Shown: positions 48,734 to 56,703 of the stretch, piece after piece
How positions within the stretch are numbered: the first letter of the stretch is position 1
Layout of the letters: the number at the start of each line of letters is the position of its first letter
Origin: UBA4416 sp963422675
Lineage (GTDB): Bacteria; Bacteroidota; Bacteroidia; B-17B0; Aurantibacillaceae
Assembly: GCA_963422675.2 (NCBI GenBank)
Contig: CAXVYS010000024.1
Location: 62,001 to 126,000 of the forward strand
Reading direction: 5' to 3'
Length of the DNA stretch: 64,000 bases
Position numbers and translations under genes: made by a program
The notes under the pieces: generated by a model
What the model was told of the DNA's origin: nothing
Databases searched by the model: none
The model's input: only the letters and a program-made list of their open reading frames with translations

Positions 48734-49744
48734 ATGGCTAAATCAGCTGAAAAAAAGAGCAAATTTTCAAAAGAACAATACCTTAAATGGTATGAGAGCA
48801 TGTTATTAATGCGCAAGTTCGAAGAAAAAACAGGGCAAGTATACGTGCAACAAAAAATAAAAGGATTTTGCCACTTATATATAGGACAGGAAGCTATTGT
48901 AGCCGGAACGGTAAGCGCCACTAAAAAAGAAGATAAACACATTACTGCATACCGCGACCATGCGCACCCAATTGGTTTAGGTTTACACCCAAAATATGTA
49001 ATGGCCGAAATGTATGCTAAAATTACCGGTTGCAGTAAAGGCAAAGGTGGATCTATGCACATTTTTAGTAAAGAACATAATTTTGTTGGCGGGCATGGTA
49101 TTGTTGGTGGCCAGATTCCATTAGGGGCTGGTATCGCTTTTGCTGAAAAATATTCGGGTACAGATAACATATGCGTATGTTCGATGGGTGATGGTGCCGT
49201 AAGACAAGGGGCATTACATGAAGCCTTTAATATGGCCATGACATGGAAACTGCCTGTTGTGTTTATTGTAGAAAACAATATGTATGCGATGGGAACTTCA
49301 GTAGAAAGAACCAGTAATGTACACGAACTATGGAAATTAGGTTTAGCCTATGATATGCCAAGCAAGCCGGTTGACGGATTAAATGTAGAAGCTGTGCACG
49401 AAGCCATGGAAGAAGCCGTAGCAAGAGCCCGCAGAGGTGATGGCCCAACATTTTTAGAAATGAAAACATACCGTTACAAAGGTCACTCCATGAGCGATGC
49501 GCAAACCTACAGAACGAAAGATGAAGTAAAAGAATACCAGGCACAGGATCCTATTGAAAAGGTATTGAATACTTTAAAAAGCAATAACTGGATCGATGAA
49601 AAAGGAATTGAAGACCTGGATGCAAAAATAAAAGCATTAGTGGAAGAGTCGGTTAAGTTTGCTGAAGAAAGCCCTTATCCGGAGCCTGAAGAATTATATA
49701 AAGATGTGTATGCGGAACCTAATTATCCATACATAAATGAATAG
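48734..49744 (+). CDS. pdhA: Pyruvate dehydrogenase E1 component, alpha subunit
   Basis: A 336-residue E1 alpha subunit. The thiamine-diphosphate motif runs from GDGAVRQGALHEAFNMA (about 152-168) to the closing VENN (about 177-180). HAHPIGLGLHP and GKGGSMHIF are also conserved, as is YRYKGHSMSDAQTYR with the phosphorylation-loop region. It decarboxylates pyruvate together with E1 beta, which is not encoded here. The E2 gene follows after a broken four-helix-bundle gene. Confidence 0.95.
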   Translation: MAKSAEKKSKFSKEQYLKWYESMLLMRKFEEKTGQVYVQQKIKGFCHLYIGQEAIVAGTVSATKKEDKHITAYRDHAHPIGLGLHPKYVMAEMYAKITGCSKGKGGSMHIFSKEHNFVGGHGIVGGQIPLGAGIAFAEKYSGTDNICVCSMGDGAVRQGALHEAFNMAMTWKLPVVFIVENNMYAMGTSVERTSNVHELWKLGLAYDMPSKPVDGLNVEAVHEAMEEAVARARRGDGPTFLEMKTYRYKGHSMSDAQTYRTKDEVKEYQAQDPIEKVLNTLKSNNWIDEKGIEDLDAKIKALVEESVKFAEESPYPEPEELYKDVYAEPNYPYINE

Positions 49745-49761
49745 TTTTTAGTTACCAGGGG

Positions 49762-49773
49762 TTAGTTTTTAAT
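49762..49773 (+). repeat. Left inverted repeat around the four-helix-bundle gene
   Basis: TTAGTTTTTAAT here is the exact reverse complement of 50185-50196. The pair encloses the broken gene and lies in the pdhA-pdhC gap. The 12 bases are AT-rich, so chance is possible. Confidence 0.4.
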
Positions 49774-49778
49774 AATTA

Positions 49779-50158
49779 ATGGAGACAATGGAAACTTATA
49801 AAGAAAGCCTTATACAAGGGAAATCATTCCGGTTTTCATTAAAAATAATAACACTTTATAAGCAGCTTTATAAAATTGAAAAGAACCCTCTTTTGTTACA
49901 ACTTTTGCGCAGTGCTACATCAATAGGAGCAAACGTAAATGAAGCTAGTGCCGGGCAAACAAAGAAAGATTTTATAACCAAAATATCAATCGCTTCTAAA
50001 AGAAGCAAGAGAAACAGCTTACTTGGTTAAAATTATTGGAAGAATCAAAATGGTATGATATTAATTTGAAAGAACATATAACAGATTCGTATGAATTAAT
50101 TAAGATGTTAACTAAAATAGTTAAGACATCACAGGAAAATTTAAAAATGAAAGTGTAA
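49779..50158 (+). pseudogene. Four-helix-bundle (S23/IVP family) gene with two frameshifts
   Basis: The first frame gives SFRFSLKIITLYKQLYKIEK, then LLQLLRSATSIGANVNEASA and KKDFITKISIAS, clearly the four-helix-bundle family found free-standing or in 23S rRNA intervening sequences. One extra A in the AAAA run at 49998-50001 shifts to a frame reading EARETAY. One extra T at 50022-50024 shifts again to WLKLLEESKWYDINLKEHIT, continuing SYELIKMLTKIVKTSQENLK to TAA at 50156-50158. Removing the two bases restores one protein of about 125 residues. Both indels are in short homopolymers, so sequencing error must be excluded. Confidence 0.85.
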
Positions 50159-50184
50159 TCATTACTAAACACTTGTAACTTAAC

Positions 50185-50196
50185 ATTAAAAACTAA
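50185..50196 (+). repeat. Right inverted repeat around the four-helix-bundle gene
   Basis: ATTAAAAACTAA, reverse complement of 49762-49773, 6 nt before the pdhC start codon. Confidence 0.4.
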
Positions 50197-50201
50197 AAAA
50201 C

Positions 50202-51833
50202 ATGGCCGAAGTAGTAAGAATGCCCAAATTAAGTGATACCATGACAGAAGGTGTTATCGCTAAATGGCACAAAAAAGTGGGTGATAAAATAAAAAGCGGA
50301 GAGCTGTTAGCAGATATTGAAACAGACAAAGCTACCATGGAATTTGAATCGTTCCAGGATGGGGTTTTATTACACATTGGCGTTCAGGAAAAACAAGCTG
50401 TTCCGGTGGATTCGATCATTGCCATATTAGGTAAGGAAGGGGAAGACATTAGCGCCTTATTGAAAGGCGAAAGTGCTTCATCCTCTGATAAAAAGGAAAC
50501 CGTAACCAAAGAAGCCGATAAAACAGAAGAAAAAAGTTCTGATACAGGATCTGCACCGGCTAAATTACCGGAAGGTGTTGAAATTGTTCGTATGCCAAAA
50601 CTAAGCGATACCATGACAGAAGGCGTTGTAGCTAAATGGCATAAAAAAGTAGGCGATAAAGTGAAGAGTGGAGAATTGTTAGCTGATATTGAAACGGATA
50701 AAGCCACCATGGAATTTGAATCGTTCCAGGATGGAGTTTTAATTCATATTGGTGTAGAAGAAGGTAAAGCAGTGCCTGTTGACAGCATTTTAGCCATTTT
50801 AGGAAAAGGTGGTGAAGATGTAGAAGCTATTTTAAAAGCATCAAAAAACAGCCCGGGAGAAAAGAAAGAAACACCGGCTAATAATAAACAGGATGAACAA
50901 ACATCGACACAAAGCCCTGTAAAATCAAATGATTCTGTTTCCACACCTACTGTTGAAAAATCTTCTGATAGCCGAATAAAAGCTTCGCCACTGGCAAAAG
51001 CCTTAGCTAAAGAGAAAGGGATTGATGTGGCAAACGTCAATGGATCGGGCGATAACGGACGTATTACTAAAAAAGATATTGAAAACTTTAATCCGGCACA
51101 GGTTAAAACAGCTGCTACAGGTAGCGCAACAACCGTTAGTGTCTTAGGTAAAGAAAGCTATACAGATGAACCGATTTCGCAAATGCGTAAAACCATTGCC
51201 CGTCGTTTATTAGAAAGTACCACAAGCGCACCTGTATTTTATTTAACAATAGAAGTAGATATGGATAATGCCATTGCTGCACGTACCGCTATTAACAACT
51301 TACCCGATACAAAAGTATCATTCAATGATCTGGTAATCAAAGCAAGTGCTGTGGCCTTACGTAAACATCCAAAAGTAAACAGCAGCTGGAGAGGTGATAA
51401 AATCAGGGTAAATCATCACATTCATGTGGGAGTGGCAATAGCCGTTGAAGACGGCTTGTTGGTTCCCGGTGTTCGATTTGCCGATCAGTTATCCTTATCC
51501 CAAATTTCGGCAACCGTAAAAGAGTTAAGCAAACGCGCTAAAGATAAAAAATTACAACCTTCCGATTGGGAAGGAAACACCTTTACGGTTTCTAATTTAG
51601 GAATGTTTGGTATTAATGAATTTACTTCTATTATCAATACTCCTGAGTCATGCATTCTTTCTGTAGGTGCTATCAACCAGGTTCCTGTTGTAAAAAACAA
51701 TGCGGTGGTTCCGGGTAACATTATGAAATTAACCATGGCTTGCGATCACAGAACCGTTGATGGAGCAACAGGTGCAGCGTTTTTACAAACTCTAAAAATG
51801 TACATAGAAAATCCGGTAACGATACTGGCTTAA
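50202..51833 (+). CDS. pdhC: Pyruvate dehydrogenase E2, dihydrolipoamide acetyltransferase, two lipoyl domains
   Basis: A 543-residue E2 core protein. Two lipoyl domains (about 1-80 and 125-205) carry the lipoylated lysine in ETDKATMEF at Lys43 and Lys167; the two are almost identical. Acid- and Ser-rich linkers follow. A peripheral-subunit-binding domain is at about 259-296 (ASPLAKALAKEKGIDVANVN), and the acetyltransferase domain at about 325-543 has the active-site CDHRTVDGATG (His516, Asp520). It transfers acetyl groups to CoA. E3 is not in the window. Confidence 0.95.
   Translation: MAEVVRMPKLSDTMTEGVIAKWHKKVGDKIKSGELLADIETDKATMEFESFQDGVLLHIGVQEKQAVPVDSIIAILGKEGEDISALLKGESASSSDKKETVTKEADKTEEKSSDTGSAPAKLPEGVEIVRMPKLSDTMTEGVVAKWHKKVGDKVKSGELLADIETDKATMEFESFQDGVLIHIGVEEGKAVPVDSILAILGKGGEDVEAILKASKNSPGEKKETPANNKQDEQTSTQSPVKSNDSVSTPTVEKSSDSRIKASPLAKALAKEKGIDVANVNGSGDNGRITKKDIENFNPAQVKTAATGSATTVSVLGKESYTDEPISQMRKTIARRLLESTTSAPVFYLTIEVDMDNAIAARTAINNLPDTKVSFNDLVIKASAVALRKHPKVNSSWRGDKIRVNHHIHVGVAIAVEDGLLVPGVRFADQLSLSQISATVKELSKRAKDKKLQPSDWEGNTFTVSNLGMFGINEFTSIINTPESCILSVGAINQVPVVKNNAVVPGNIMKLTMACDHRTVDGATGAAFLQTLKMYIENPVTILA
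50211..50442 (+). repeat. Lipoyl-domain repeat, copy 1 (partner 50583-50814)
   Basis: Direct in-frame duplication 372 nt apart. It includes an identical stretch of 29 bases around the codons for TMEFESFQDG, while other codons differ mainly at silent sites. Confidence 0.85.
50583..50814 (+). repeat. Lipoyl-domain repeat, copy 2
   Basis: Second copy of the duplication described at 50211-50442; it codes for residues about 128-204 of E2. Confidence 0.85.
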
Positions 51834-51863
51834 TTATAACAATCGGACTATAAATTTTAAATA

Positions 51864-52622
51864 ATGGAAGGCACAATCACCTCTACACTAATAAACGGAA
51901 TAGGTACTATTTCCTTTTTCCACCCACAAAGTAATTCCATGCCAGGAGCACAGTTACGTAACCTGGCAGCGGAAATAGAGAAATTAGGAAAGGACGATAA
52001 TGTAAAAGTGATTGTTTTAAAAAGCGAAGGTGAGAAAGCATTTTGCGCCGGAGCAAGCTTTGATGAATTAATTTCTATTAAAGATATTGATACAGGTATT
52101 AAATTCTTTTCAGGATTTGCGATGGTTATTAATGCCATGCGTAAAGCTCCGAAATTTGTGATTGCCCGCGTTCAGGGTAAAGCCGTGGGTGGTGGCGTTG
52201 GTATTGCAGCAAGTGCTGATTATACTTTCGCGGTTGAAGACGCTTCTATTAAATTATCTGAATTAGCTGTAGGTATAGGTCCTTTTGTAGTTGGCCCTGC
52301 TGTTGAACGCAAAGTGGGAACTTCCGCATTTTGCCAGCTAACCATTAATGCTACAGAATGGCAAACGGCTCAGTGGGCAAAGGAAAAAGGCCTTTATGCA
52401 GAAGTATTTAATACGGCTACCGAAATGGATACCAACATTCAGCAACTGGCTGAAAAATTAGCAGGAAGTAATCCTGAAGCCATGATGATGCTTAAAAAAG
52501 TAATGTGGGAAGGAACCGAAAACTGGGATACCTTATTAATTGAACGTGCCGGTATGAGCGGTACTTTAGTCCTTTCTGAATTTACAGTGAATGCCATCAA
52601 TAAATTCAAGCAAAAAGCTTAA
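51864..52622 (+). CDS. Enoyl-CoA hydratase/isomerase family protein
   Basis: A 252-residue crotonase-fold protein. KSEGEKAFCAGASFDEL (about 52-68) and RVQGKAVGGGVGIAASADYTF (split at about 101-121) form the CoA pocket and oxyanion hole. The catalytic glutamates of classical hydratases are not clearly placed: the second position region reads IKLSELAVGIGPFVVGPAVE. It may hydrate enoyl-CoA, isomerise it, or act in phenylacetate or leucine breakdown. It is 30 nt after pdhC and directly coupled to the TonB-like gene. Confidence 0.85.
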   Translation: MEGTITSTLINGIGTISFFHPQSNSMPGAQLRNLAAEIEKLGKDDNVKVIVLKSEGEKAFCAGASFDELISIKDIDTGIKFFSGFAMVINAMRKAPKFVIARVQGKAVGGGVGIAASADYTFAVEDASIKLSELAVGIGPFVVGPAVERKVGTSAFCQLTINATEWQTAQWAKEKGLYAEVFNTATEMDTNIQQLAEKLAGSNPEAMMMLKKVMWEGTENWDTLLIERAGMSGTLVLSEFTVNAINKFKQKA

Positions 52623-53039
52623 TTGATTTTTTTTCAAAAGAAATACTTTATTCTTACTGCCTTGTTAGCCCTTTCTTTAATGGGGTATACGCAGGTAATT
52701 AGAGATACAATTACCAGGCAACCAATTTACGAATCAGTGGAAGTAATGCCCGAATTTCCCGGTGGGATTATTGAAATGGAACGGTTTATCCTTAAACATT
52801 TAAGGCTCCCGGTATTAAAAGATTCCCCGGTTATTGGGGGCGTTTATACACGGTTTGTAGTGAATGCAGATGGTACGTTATCCGACATTAAAATAGCCAG
52901 GGGCAGTGGTAATACAGAGGTTGACGATTCGGTGAAAGCAGTTATTAAACGTATGCCTTTATGGAAACCGGCAATGCTTAAGGGAAAAGCCATAAATTGC
53001 TATTATAATTTACCTATATCCTGTATTAAATACAAATGA
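52623..53039 (+). CDS. Periplasmic TonB C-terminal domain protein
   Basis: A 138-residue protein with a signal peptide or N-terminal anchor (about 1-23, LTALLALSLMGYTQ) and a TonB-C-like domain: EVMPEFPGGIIEMERFILKH, then GGVYTRFVVNADGTLSDIKI and MPLWKPAMLKGKAINCYYNL. It lacks the proline-rich spacer of a true TonB. In Bacteroidota such short proteins are frequent and of unclear role. The start is TTG immediately after the TAA of the previous gene; the next gene overlaps by 4 nt. Confidence 0.75.
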   Translation: MIFFQKKYFILTALLALSLMGYTQVIRDTITRQPIYESVEVMPEFPGGIIEMERFILKHLRLPVLKDSPVIGGVYTRFVVNADGTLSDIKIARGSGNTEVDDSVKAVIKRMPLWKPAMLKGKAINCYYNLPISCIKYK

Positions 53040-53716
53040 AAAATATCATTCTGCTTCACGGAGCCATAGGCGCAGCCGATCAATTAGAGCCATTAACTGC
53101 TCTTTTGAAAACAACCTGCCATGTATTTACATTTAGTTTTTCGGGCCATGGTAAAACACCCTTTCATACCAATTTTGGGATTGAACAATTTGCATCCGAA
53201 TTAAAAAAATTTATTGAAGACAATGAGTTAATTCAACCATCTGTTTTTGGTTACAGTATGGGTGGCTATGTAGCACTTTACCTGGAACATATACATCCTG
53301 GCTTAATGAAACATATTATCACCCTGGGCTCTAAGTTTGAATGGTCTCCGGAAATTGCTCAGAAAGAAGTGAAAATGCTTGATGCAAAAACCATCGCCGA
53401 AAAAGTGCCTAAGTTTGCAGATGAATTAAGGACAAGGCATGGTGGCGATTGGGAAGGATTGCTTCAAAAAACGGCAGGCATGATGTTGAGCCTTGGAACA
53501 CAACCTCTTTTAAATGACGAAGCTTTAAATGCGATACACACTAAAGTACTTATTGGCCTTGCAGATCATGATACCATGGTAACCTTACATGAAACAGTTG
53601 CCGTATTTAAAAAATTAAACAATGCTGGTATGTATATGTTACCGGCTTCCAAACACCCTATTGGAACGGTAAATACTCCCCTACTCGCTAATATTATAGA
53701 GGATTTTATTCGTTAA
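53036..53716 (+). CDS. Alpha/beta hydrolase
   Basis: A 226-residue cytosolic hydrolase: LLHGAIGAADQLEPL at the oxyanion strand, nucleophile in FGYSMGGYVALY (Ser about 77), acid in GLADHDTMV and His in PASKHPIGTV, so the triad is complete. Possible roles include esterase or MenH-like activity; the substrate is not evident. ATGA overlap with the TonB-like gene; a terminator follows. Confidence 0.82.
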   Translation: MKNIILLHGAIGAADQLEPLTALLKTTCHVFTFSFSGHGKTPFHTNFGIEQFASELKKFIEDNELIQPSVFGYSMGGYVALYLEHIHPGLMKHIITLGSKFEWSPEIAQKEVKMLDAKTIAEKVPKFADELRTRHGGDWEGLLQKTAGMMLSLGTQPLLNDEALNAIHTKVLIGLADHDTMVTLHETVAVFKKLNNAGMYMLPASKHPIGTVNTPLLANIIEDFIR

Positions 53717-53737
53717 AACGTTCCATTCTCAAAAAAC

Positions 53738-53770
53738 AAAAAACCCATCTGCATTAGCAAATGGGTTTTT
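53738..53770. terminator. Bidirectional terminator
   Basis: Stem AAAAACCCAT/ATGGGTTTTT with an inner TGC/GCA extension, A-rich left and T-rich right. It closes the pdh-hydrolase run and the convergent ribosomal operon. Confidence 0.85.
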
Positions 53771-53790
53771 AAATTTATCTGATTACTTAA

Positions 53791-54237
53791 TTATTCAGCA
53801 ATTACTTCAAAATTGATAGTAGCACTGATTTCTTTAAATAAACGAACTTTAGCTGAATAAGTACCTAAAGTTTTGATAGCATCTTCGTTCATTTCAATGT
53901 TCTTACGTTCAACTTCGTAACCTGCTTTTTTCAATGCTTCTGCTAATTGGATGTTAGTTACTGAACCGAAAATTTTTCCTGATTCACCAGCTTTAGCTCC
54001 AACTTTTACAGTTACATCAGCAAATTTAGCTGCAGTTGCAGTAGCTTCTGTACGTAATTTTTGTTCTTTGAAAGAACTTTGTTTAATTTCTTCGGCTTGC
54101 ATTTTTTTGTTGCTATCAGTAGCTAACACTGCAACCCCTTGAGGAATTAAAAAGTTACGACCGTAACCGTTTTTTACTTTAACGATGTCGTTTTTATATC
54201 CTAACCCTTTAAGGTCTTTTTTTAATATAATTTCCAT
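53791..54237 (-). CDS. rplI: 50S ribosomal protein L9
   Basis: A 148-residue L9 with the N-terminal domain MEIILKKDLKGLGYKNDIVK, continuing VKNGYGRNFLIPQGVA, a connecting helix and a C-terminal domain (GKIFGSVTNIQLAEALKKAG). Last gene of rpsF-rpsR-rplI. Unlike nearly every other gene in the window it is preceded by a strong Shine-Dalgarno sequence (AAAGGAGG, 9 nt before the ATG). Confidence 0.97.
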   Translation of the reverse strand: MEIILKKDLKGLGYKNDIVKVKNGYGRNFLIPQGVAVLATDSNKKMQAEEIKQSSFKEQKLRTEATATAAKFADVTVKVGAKAGESGKIFGSVTNIQLAEALKKAGYEVERKNIEMNEDAIKTLGTYSAKVRLFKEISATINFEVIAE

Positions 54238-54246
54238 GTTGTGTTT

Positions 54247-54254
54247 CCTCCTTT
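54247..54254 (-). promoter_or_regulatory. Strong Shine-Dalgarno sequence before rplI
   Basis: AAAGGAGG on the minus strand, with 9 nt to the ATG: an ideal match to the 16S rRNA 3' end. I saw no comparable site before the other genes of the window, including rpsR and rpsF in the same operon. Confidence 0.85.
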
Positions 54255-54256
54255 AA

Positions 54257-54520
54257 TTATTTTAAACCATCAGCTAAGTACGGCATTAAAGCAATGTGAC
54301 GCGCACGTTTAACTGCTTGTGATACCTTACGTTGAAATTTCAATGAAGTTCCGGTTAAACGGCGAGGTAATAATTTACCTTGCTCATTCACGAACTTTAA
54401 TAAAAAGTCTGCGTCTTTATAATCAATATATTTAATACCTAACTTTTTAAAGCGACAGTATTTTTTCTTTTTAGCCTCAACTGTAGGAGGATTTAAAAAG
54501 CGTACTTCATTTTTTGCCAT
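54257..54520 (-). CDS. rpsR: 30S ribosomal protein S18
   Basis: An 87-residue S18 with the characteristic CRFKKLGIKYIDYKDADFLL (about 22-41), LPRRLTGTSLKFQRKVSQAV and RARHIALMPYL. It binds next to S6 on the platform of the small subunit. In Flavobacterium johnsoniae S6, S18 and S21 were shown to cover the anti-Shine-Dalgarno tail of 16S rRNA. Confidence 0.97.
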   Translation of the reverse strand: MAKNEVRFLNPPTVEAKKKKYCRFKKLGIKYIDYKDADFLLKFVNEQGKLLPRRLTGTSLKFQRKVSQAVKRARHIALMPYLADGLK

Positions 54521-54547
54521 TTTCTAATTTCTTTTTTGGATTAATAA

Positions 54548-54919
54548 TTAAGCCTCTGCTTTTTTAGTTGATTTTGCAGTTTTTGCTTCAGATAATTTAC
54601 CACGTCTTTTATCAGCCCAAGTAGCTCCGTGTTTCTCTAATGCAATCGTTAAGAAACGTAAAATACGTTCGTCACGTTTGAACTGTAATTCTAATTCAGC
54701 GATCTCAGTTCCTTTTCCAGTGTAATCAATTAGGTGATAAAAACCTGTTGTTTTCTTTTGAATTGGGTAAGCCAATTTTTTTAGGCCCCAGTTTTCTCTG
54801 TGATTAACTTTCGCTCCCAAATCCGTTAGGATTTTTTCAAACTTTTTTGCGGCCTCCTTTGCCTGATCTTCAGACAAAACGGGAGTTAAAATGAAGACCG
54901 TCTCATAGCGTTTTTCCAT
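54548..54919 (-). CDS. rpsF: 30S ribosomal protein S6
   Basis: A 123-residue S6: RYETVFILTPVLSEDQAKEA at the N-terminus, ENWGLKKLAYPIQKKTTGFY in the middle and RDERILRFLTIALEKHG near the end, then a Lys/Ala-rich tail. First gene of the operon, with a promoter 26 nt upstream. Confidence 0.97.
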   Translation of the reverse strand: MEKRYETVFILTPVLSEDQAKEAAKKFEKILTDLGAKVNHRENWGLKKLAYPIQKKTTGFYHLIDYTGKGTEIAELELQFKRDERILRFLTIALEKHGATWADKRRGKLSEAKTAKSTKKAEA

Positions 54920-54945
54920 TATTATTTATTTTTAAATTAGGGCTG

Positions 54946-54953
54946 CAAATATA
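54946..54953 (-). promoter_or_regulatory. Putative -7 promoter element (TATATTTG) of rpsF-rpsR-rplI
   Basis: Perfect TAnnTTTG on the minus strand, ending 26 nt before the rpsF ATG. The -33 element is not clear. Confidence 0.65.
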
Positions 54954-55125
54954 GGCTAATTATTTGATTTTTAAACTATTTTGCATCATTTTTTAATTTT
55001 CTTCAAATTCACTATTTAATTAATAAGCTTACAATCAATCATTTACGTTTTTTAACGGGTCGTAAACAGAACATCTTTTCCTTATATACGTATACTATCA
55101 AATGCTGAAACGAGCTAAATGGTGG

Positions 55126-55133
55126 TATTTTTG
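55126..55133 (+). promoter_or_regulatory. Putative -7 promoter element (TATTTTTG) before the lytic transglycosylase gene
   Basis: TAnnTTTG match ending only 7 nt before the ATG at 55141. If used, the transcript would be leaderless or nearly so. A chance match in AT-rich DNA is possible. Confidence 0.4.
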
Positions 55134-55140
55134 AAAGGTA

Positions 55141-56238
55141 ATGAAATTAAAATTGTTGAAAAAATCACTGACACTTTTTACGTATTTAGCTATTATACCA
55201 GTATCTTTTGGATGTTATAAACTCATGCAACTATTTATTTCCATCGCGTTTACCTTAAAATTATTTGTGGCTCCGCCCGATAGTAATTTATTGGTGCCCT
55301 CTACAGGCAACTCTTATAGTTTAAGAGATGAGGTTATTATTGTCCCTAATAAAGTTACCACTACTAATTCCGACTTCATTTATAATGCCCAGATGTACGA
55401 ACTGGGATGTGATACACTTTCTAATGTGATCTTCTGGAGAAACATTATGAGACTGAATAAAGATTCGGCCTTACTTAATTTACCAGAAAACAGAAAAGTA
55501 CTTCAAAAAGTATGCATCCGTAAATGGGATTCTTTAAACCCTGATCAGAAAAATTTCTTTAAGGATAGTTTGAGGTCAGCCTATTGTTTATCTGATTCAG
55601 CAAGGATCTTACAAACCAATGGTAAAAGTTTTTTTTATGATTTTGATAAAGCATCCGCCAACTTTCATAAAGGTATTAATGACTTTATAGATAACGGTGT
55701 AGACCCTTGGTATGCACAATCAATTTTATTGATCGAGAGTCCTAATAAATTACAGAAATCAAACGCGGGTGCTTACGGTTCTTTTCAGTTAATGAAAGAT
55801 GTAGCGCGTTTATTTGGATTAAAAGTTAATAAAACTGTTGATGAGCGTGCCGACTTCGACCGATCCGCTTATGCAGCATCAAGCCTTATCAAAAAAATAT
55901 GCATCCCAAAAACAAAGCAAATTTTAGATTCTTTGGGGATTAAGGATTATAAAGAAACTGATCTGTGGTTCAGGTTACTGGTAATGCACTCTTATCATGC
56001 CGGGGCAGGTAATGTAAGAAAAGCATTATTTACCTTTATGCCTACCGAAGGTAATATGGATTTAATTTATACCTTATGGAAAACGGAGACAAAACATTTC
56101 AGATCGGCCTCTCAAAATTATTCTCAGTTGGTTTTAGCAGCAATGCTCGAAGTACATGAAAGATATAGCCTTGCACCGTTTCAAGCGAATGCAGGTAGCA
56201 TGATCGAAAAAAATAAAACAGAAAAAAAAGGTCATTAA
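55141..56238 (+). CDS. Lytic transglycosylase (SLT domain)
   Basis: A 365-residue envelope protein with an N-terminal membrane helix or signal (about 12-42) and a Goose-type/SLT domain at about 185-320. Catalytic Glu199 lies in ILLIESPNKLQKSNAGAYGS, followed by FQLMKDVARLFGLKV and HSYHAGAGNVRKALF, the usual order of SLT motifs. The preceding 100 residues are specific to Bacteroidota homologs. It cleaves murein to 1,6-anhydro products. Its TAA overlaps the convergent heme-motif gene by 4 nt. Confidence 0.85.
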   Translation: MKLKLLKKSLTLFTYLAIIPVSFGCYKLMQLFISIAFTLKLFVAPPDSNLLVPSTGNSYSLRDEVIIVPNKVTTTNSDFIYNAQMYELGCDTLSNVIFWRNIMRLNKDSALLNLPENRKVLQKVCIRKWDSLNPDQKNFFKDSLRSAYCLSDSARILQTNGKSFFYDFDKASANFHKGINDFIDNGVDPWYAQSILLIESPNKLQKSNAGAYGSFQLMKDVARLFGLKVNKTVDERADFDRSAYAASSLIKKICIPKTKQILDSLGIKDYKETDLWFRLLVMHSYHAGAGNVRKALFTFMPTEGNMDLIYTLWKTETKHFRSASQNYSQLVLAAMLEVHERYSLAPFQANAGSMIEKNKTEKKGH

Positions 56239-56615
56239 TTATTTGGCGCTCCGGCATTCAGCCAACATTGAATTTTCTGAATATCCACATCAGGTAATCT
56301 TCCCGAAGCAGGCATAAAACCAGGGGTTCCATCAATGACACGGGCTTTAAACGAACCTGAGGAAACTTTGGCGAAAACACCGGCATAGCTTGTAAAATCA
56401 CCGGTTCCGGTTCCACCAGGAACATGGCAGCCGGGTGTAGCGCAGCTGTTATTAATAATAGCTTGAATAGCCGTACTATACTTTATACTGTCGCAAATAA
56501 CCGTATTTGTATTTACCGAAGAAACTAATGCGGGGTTTTTGCCTAGATCTTTAGTACATGAATTGAAAAATAAAACAGGGCTTATAGCTAAAATAACGAA
56601 TACAGTTTTTTTCAT
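56235..56615 (-). CDS. Small lipoprotein with cytochrome-like CX4CH motif
   Basis: A 126-residue lipoprotein (lipobox FFNSC, Cys20). The core IQAIINNSCATPGCHVPGG (about 50-68) resembles the start of Bacteroidota cytochrome-like domains in which the paired cysteines are four residues apart (Cys58, Cys63, His64). FMPASGRLPDVDIQKIQCWL near the end contains the Met-Pro pair expected of an axial methionine loop. Covalent heme is plausible but not certain with this spacing. It is followed on the same strand by no gene, and preceded by the T9SS heme protein 88 nt upstream. Confidence 0.65.
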   Translation of the reverse strand: MKKTVFVILAISPVLFFNSCTKDLGKNPALVSSVNTNTVICDSIKYSTAIQAIINNSCATPGCHVPGGTGTGDFTSYAGVFAKVSSGSFKARVIDGTPGFMPASGRLPDVDIQKIQCWLNAGAPNN

Positions 56616-56703
56616 AGTTTATGCATGTGGTACAAGTGAGTCAATCCATCCCGATCTGAAGTCAACTCTATAAAATCAAATTTATAAAATTAATAGTAAA
56701 CTA

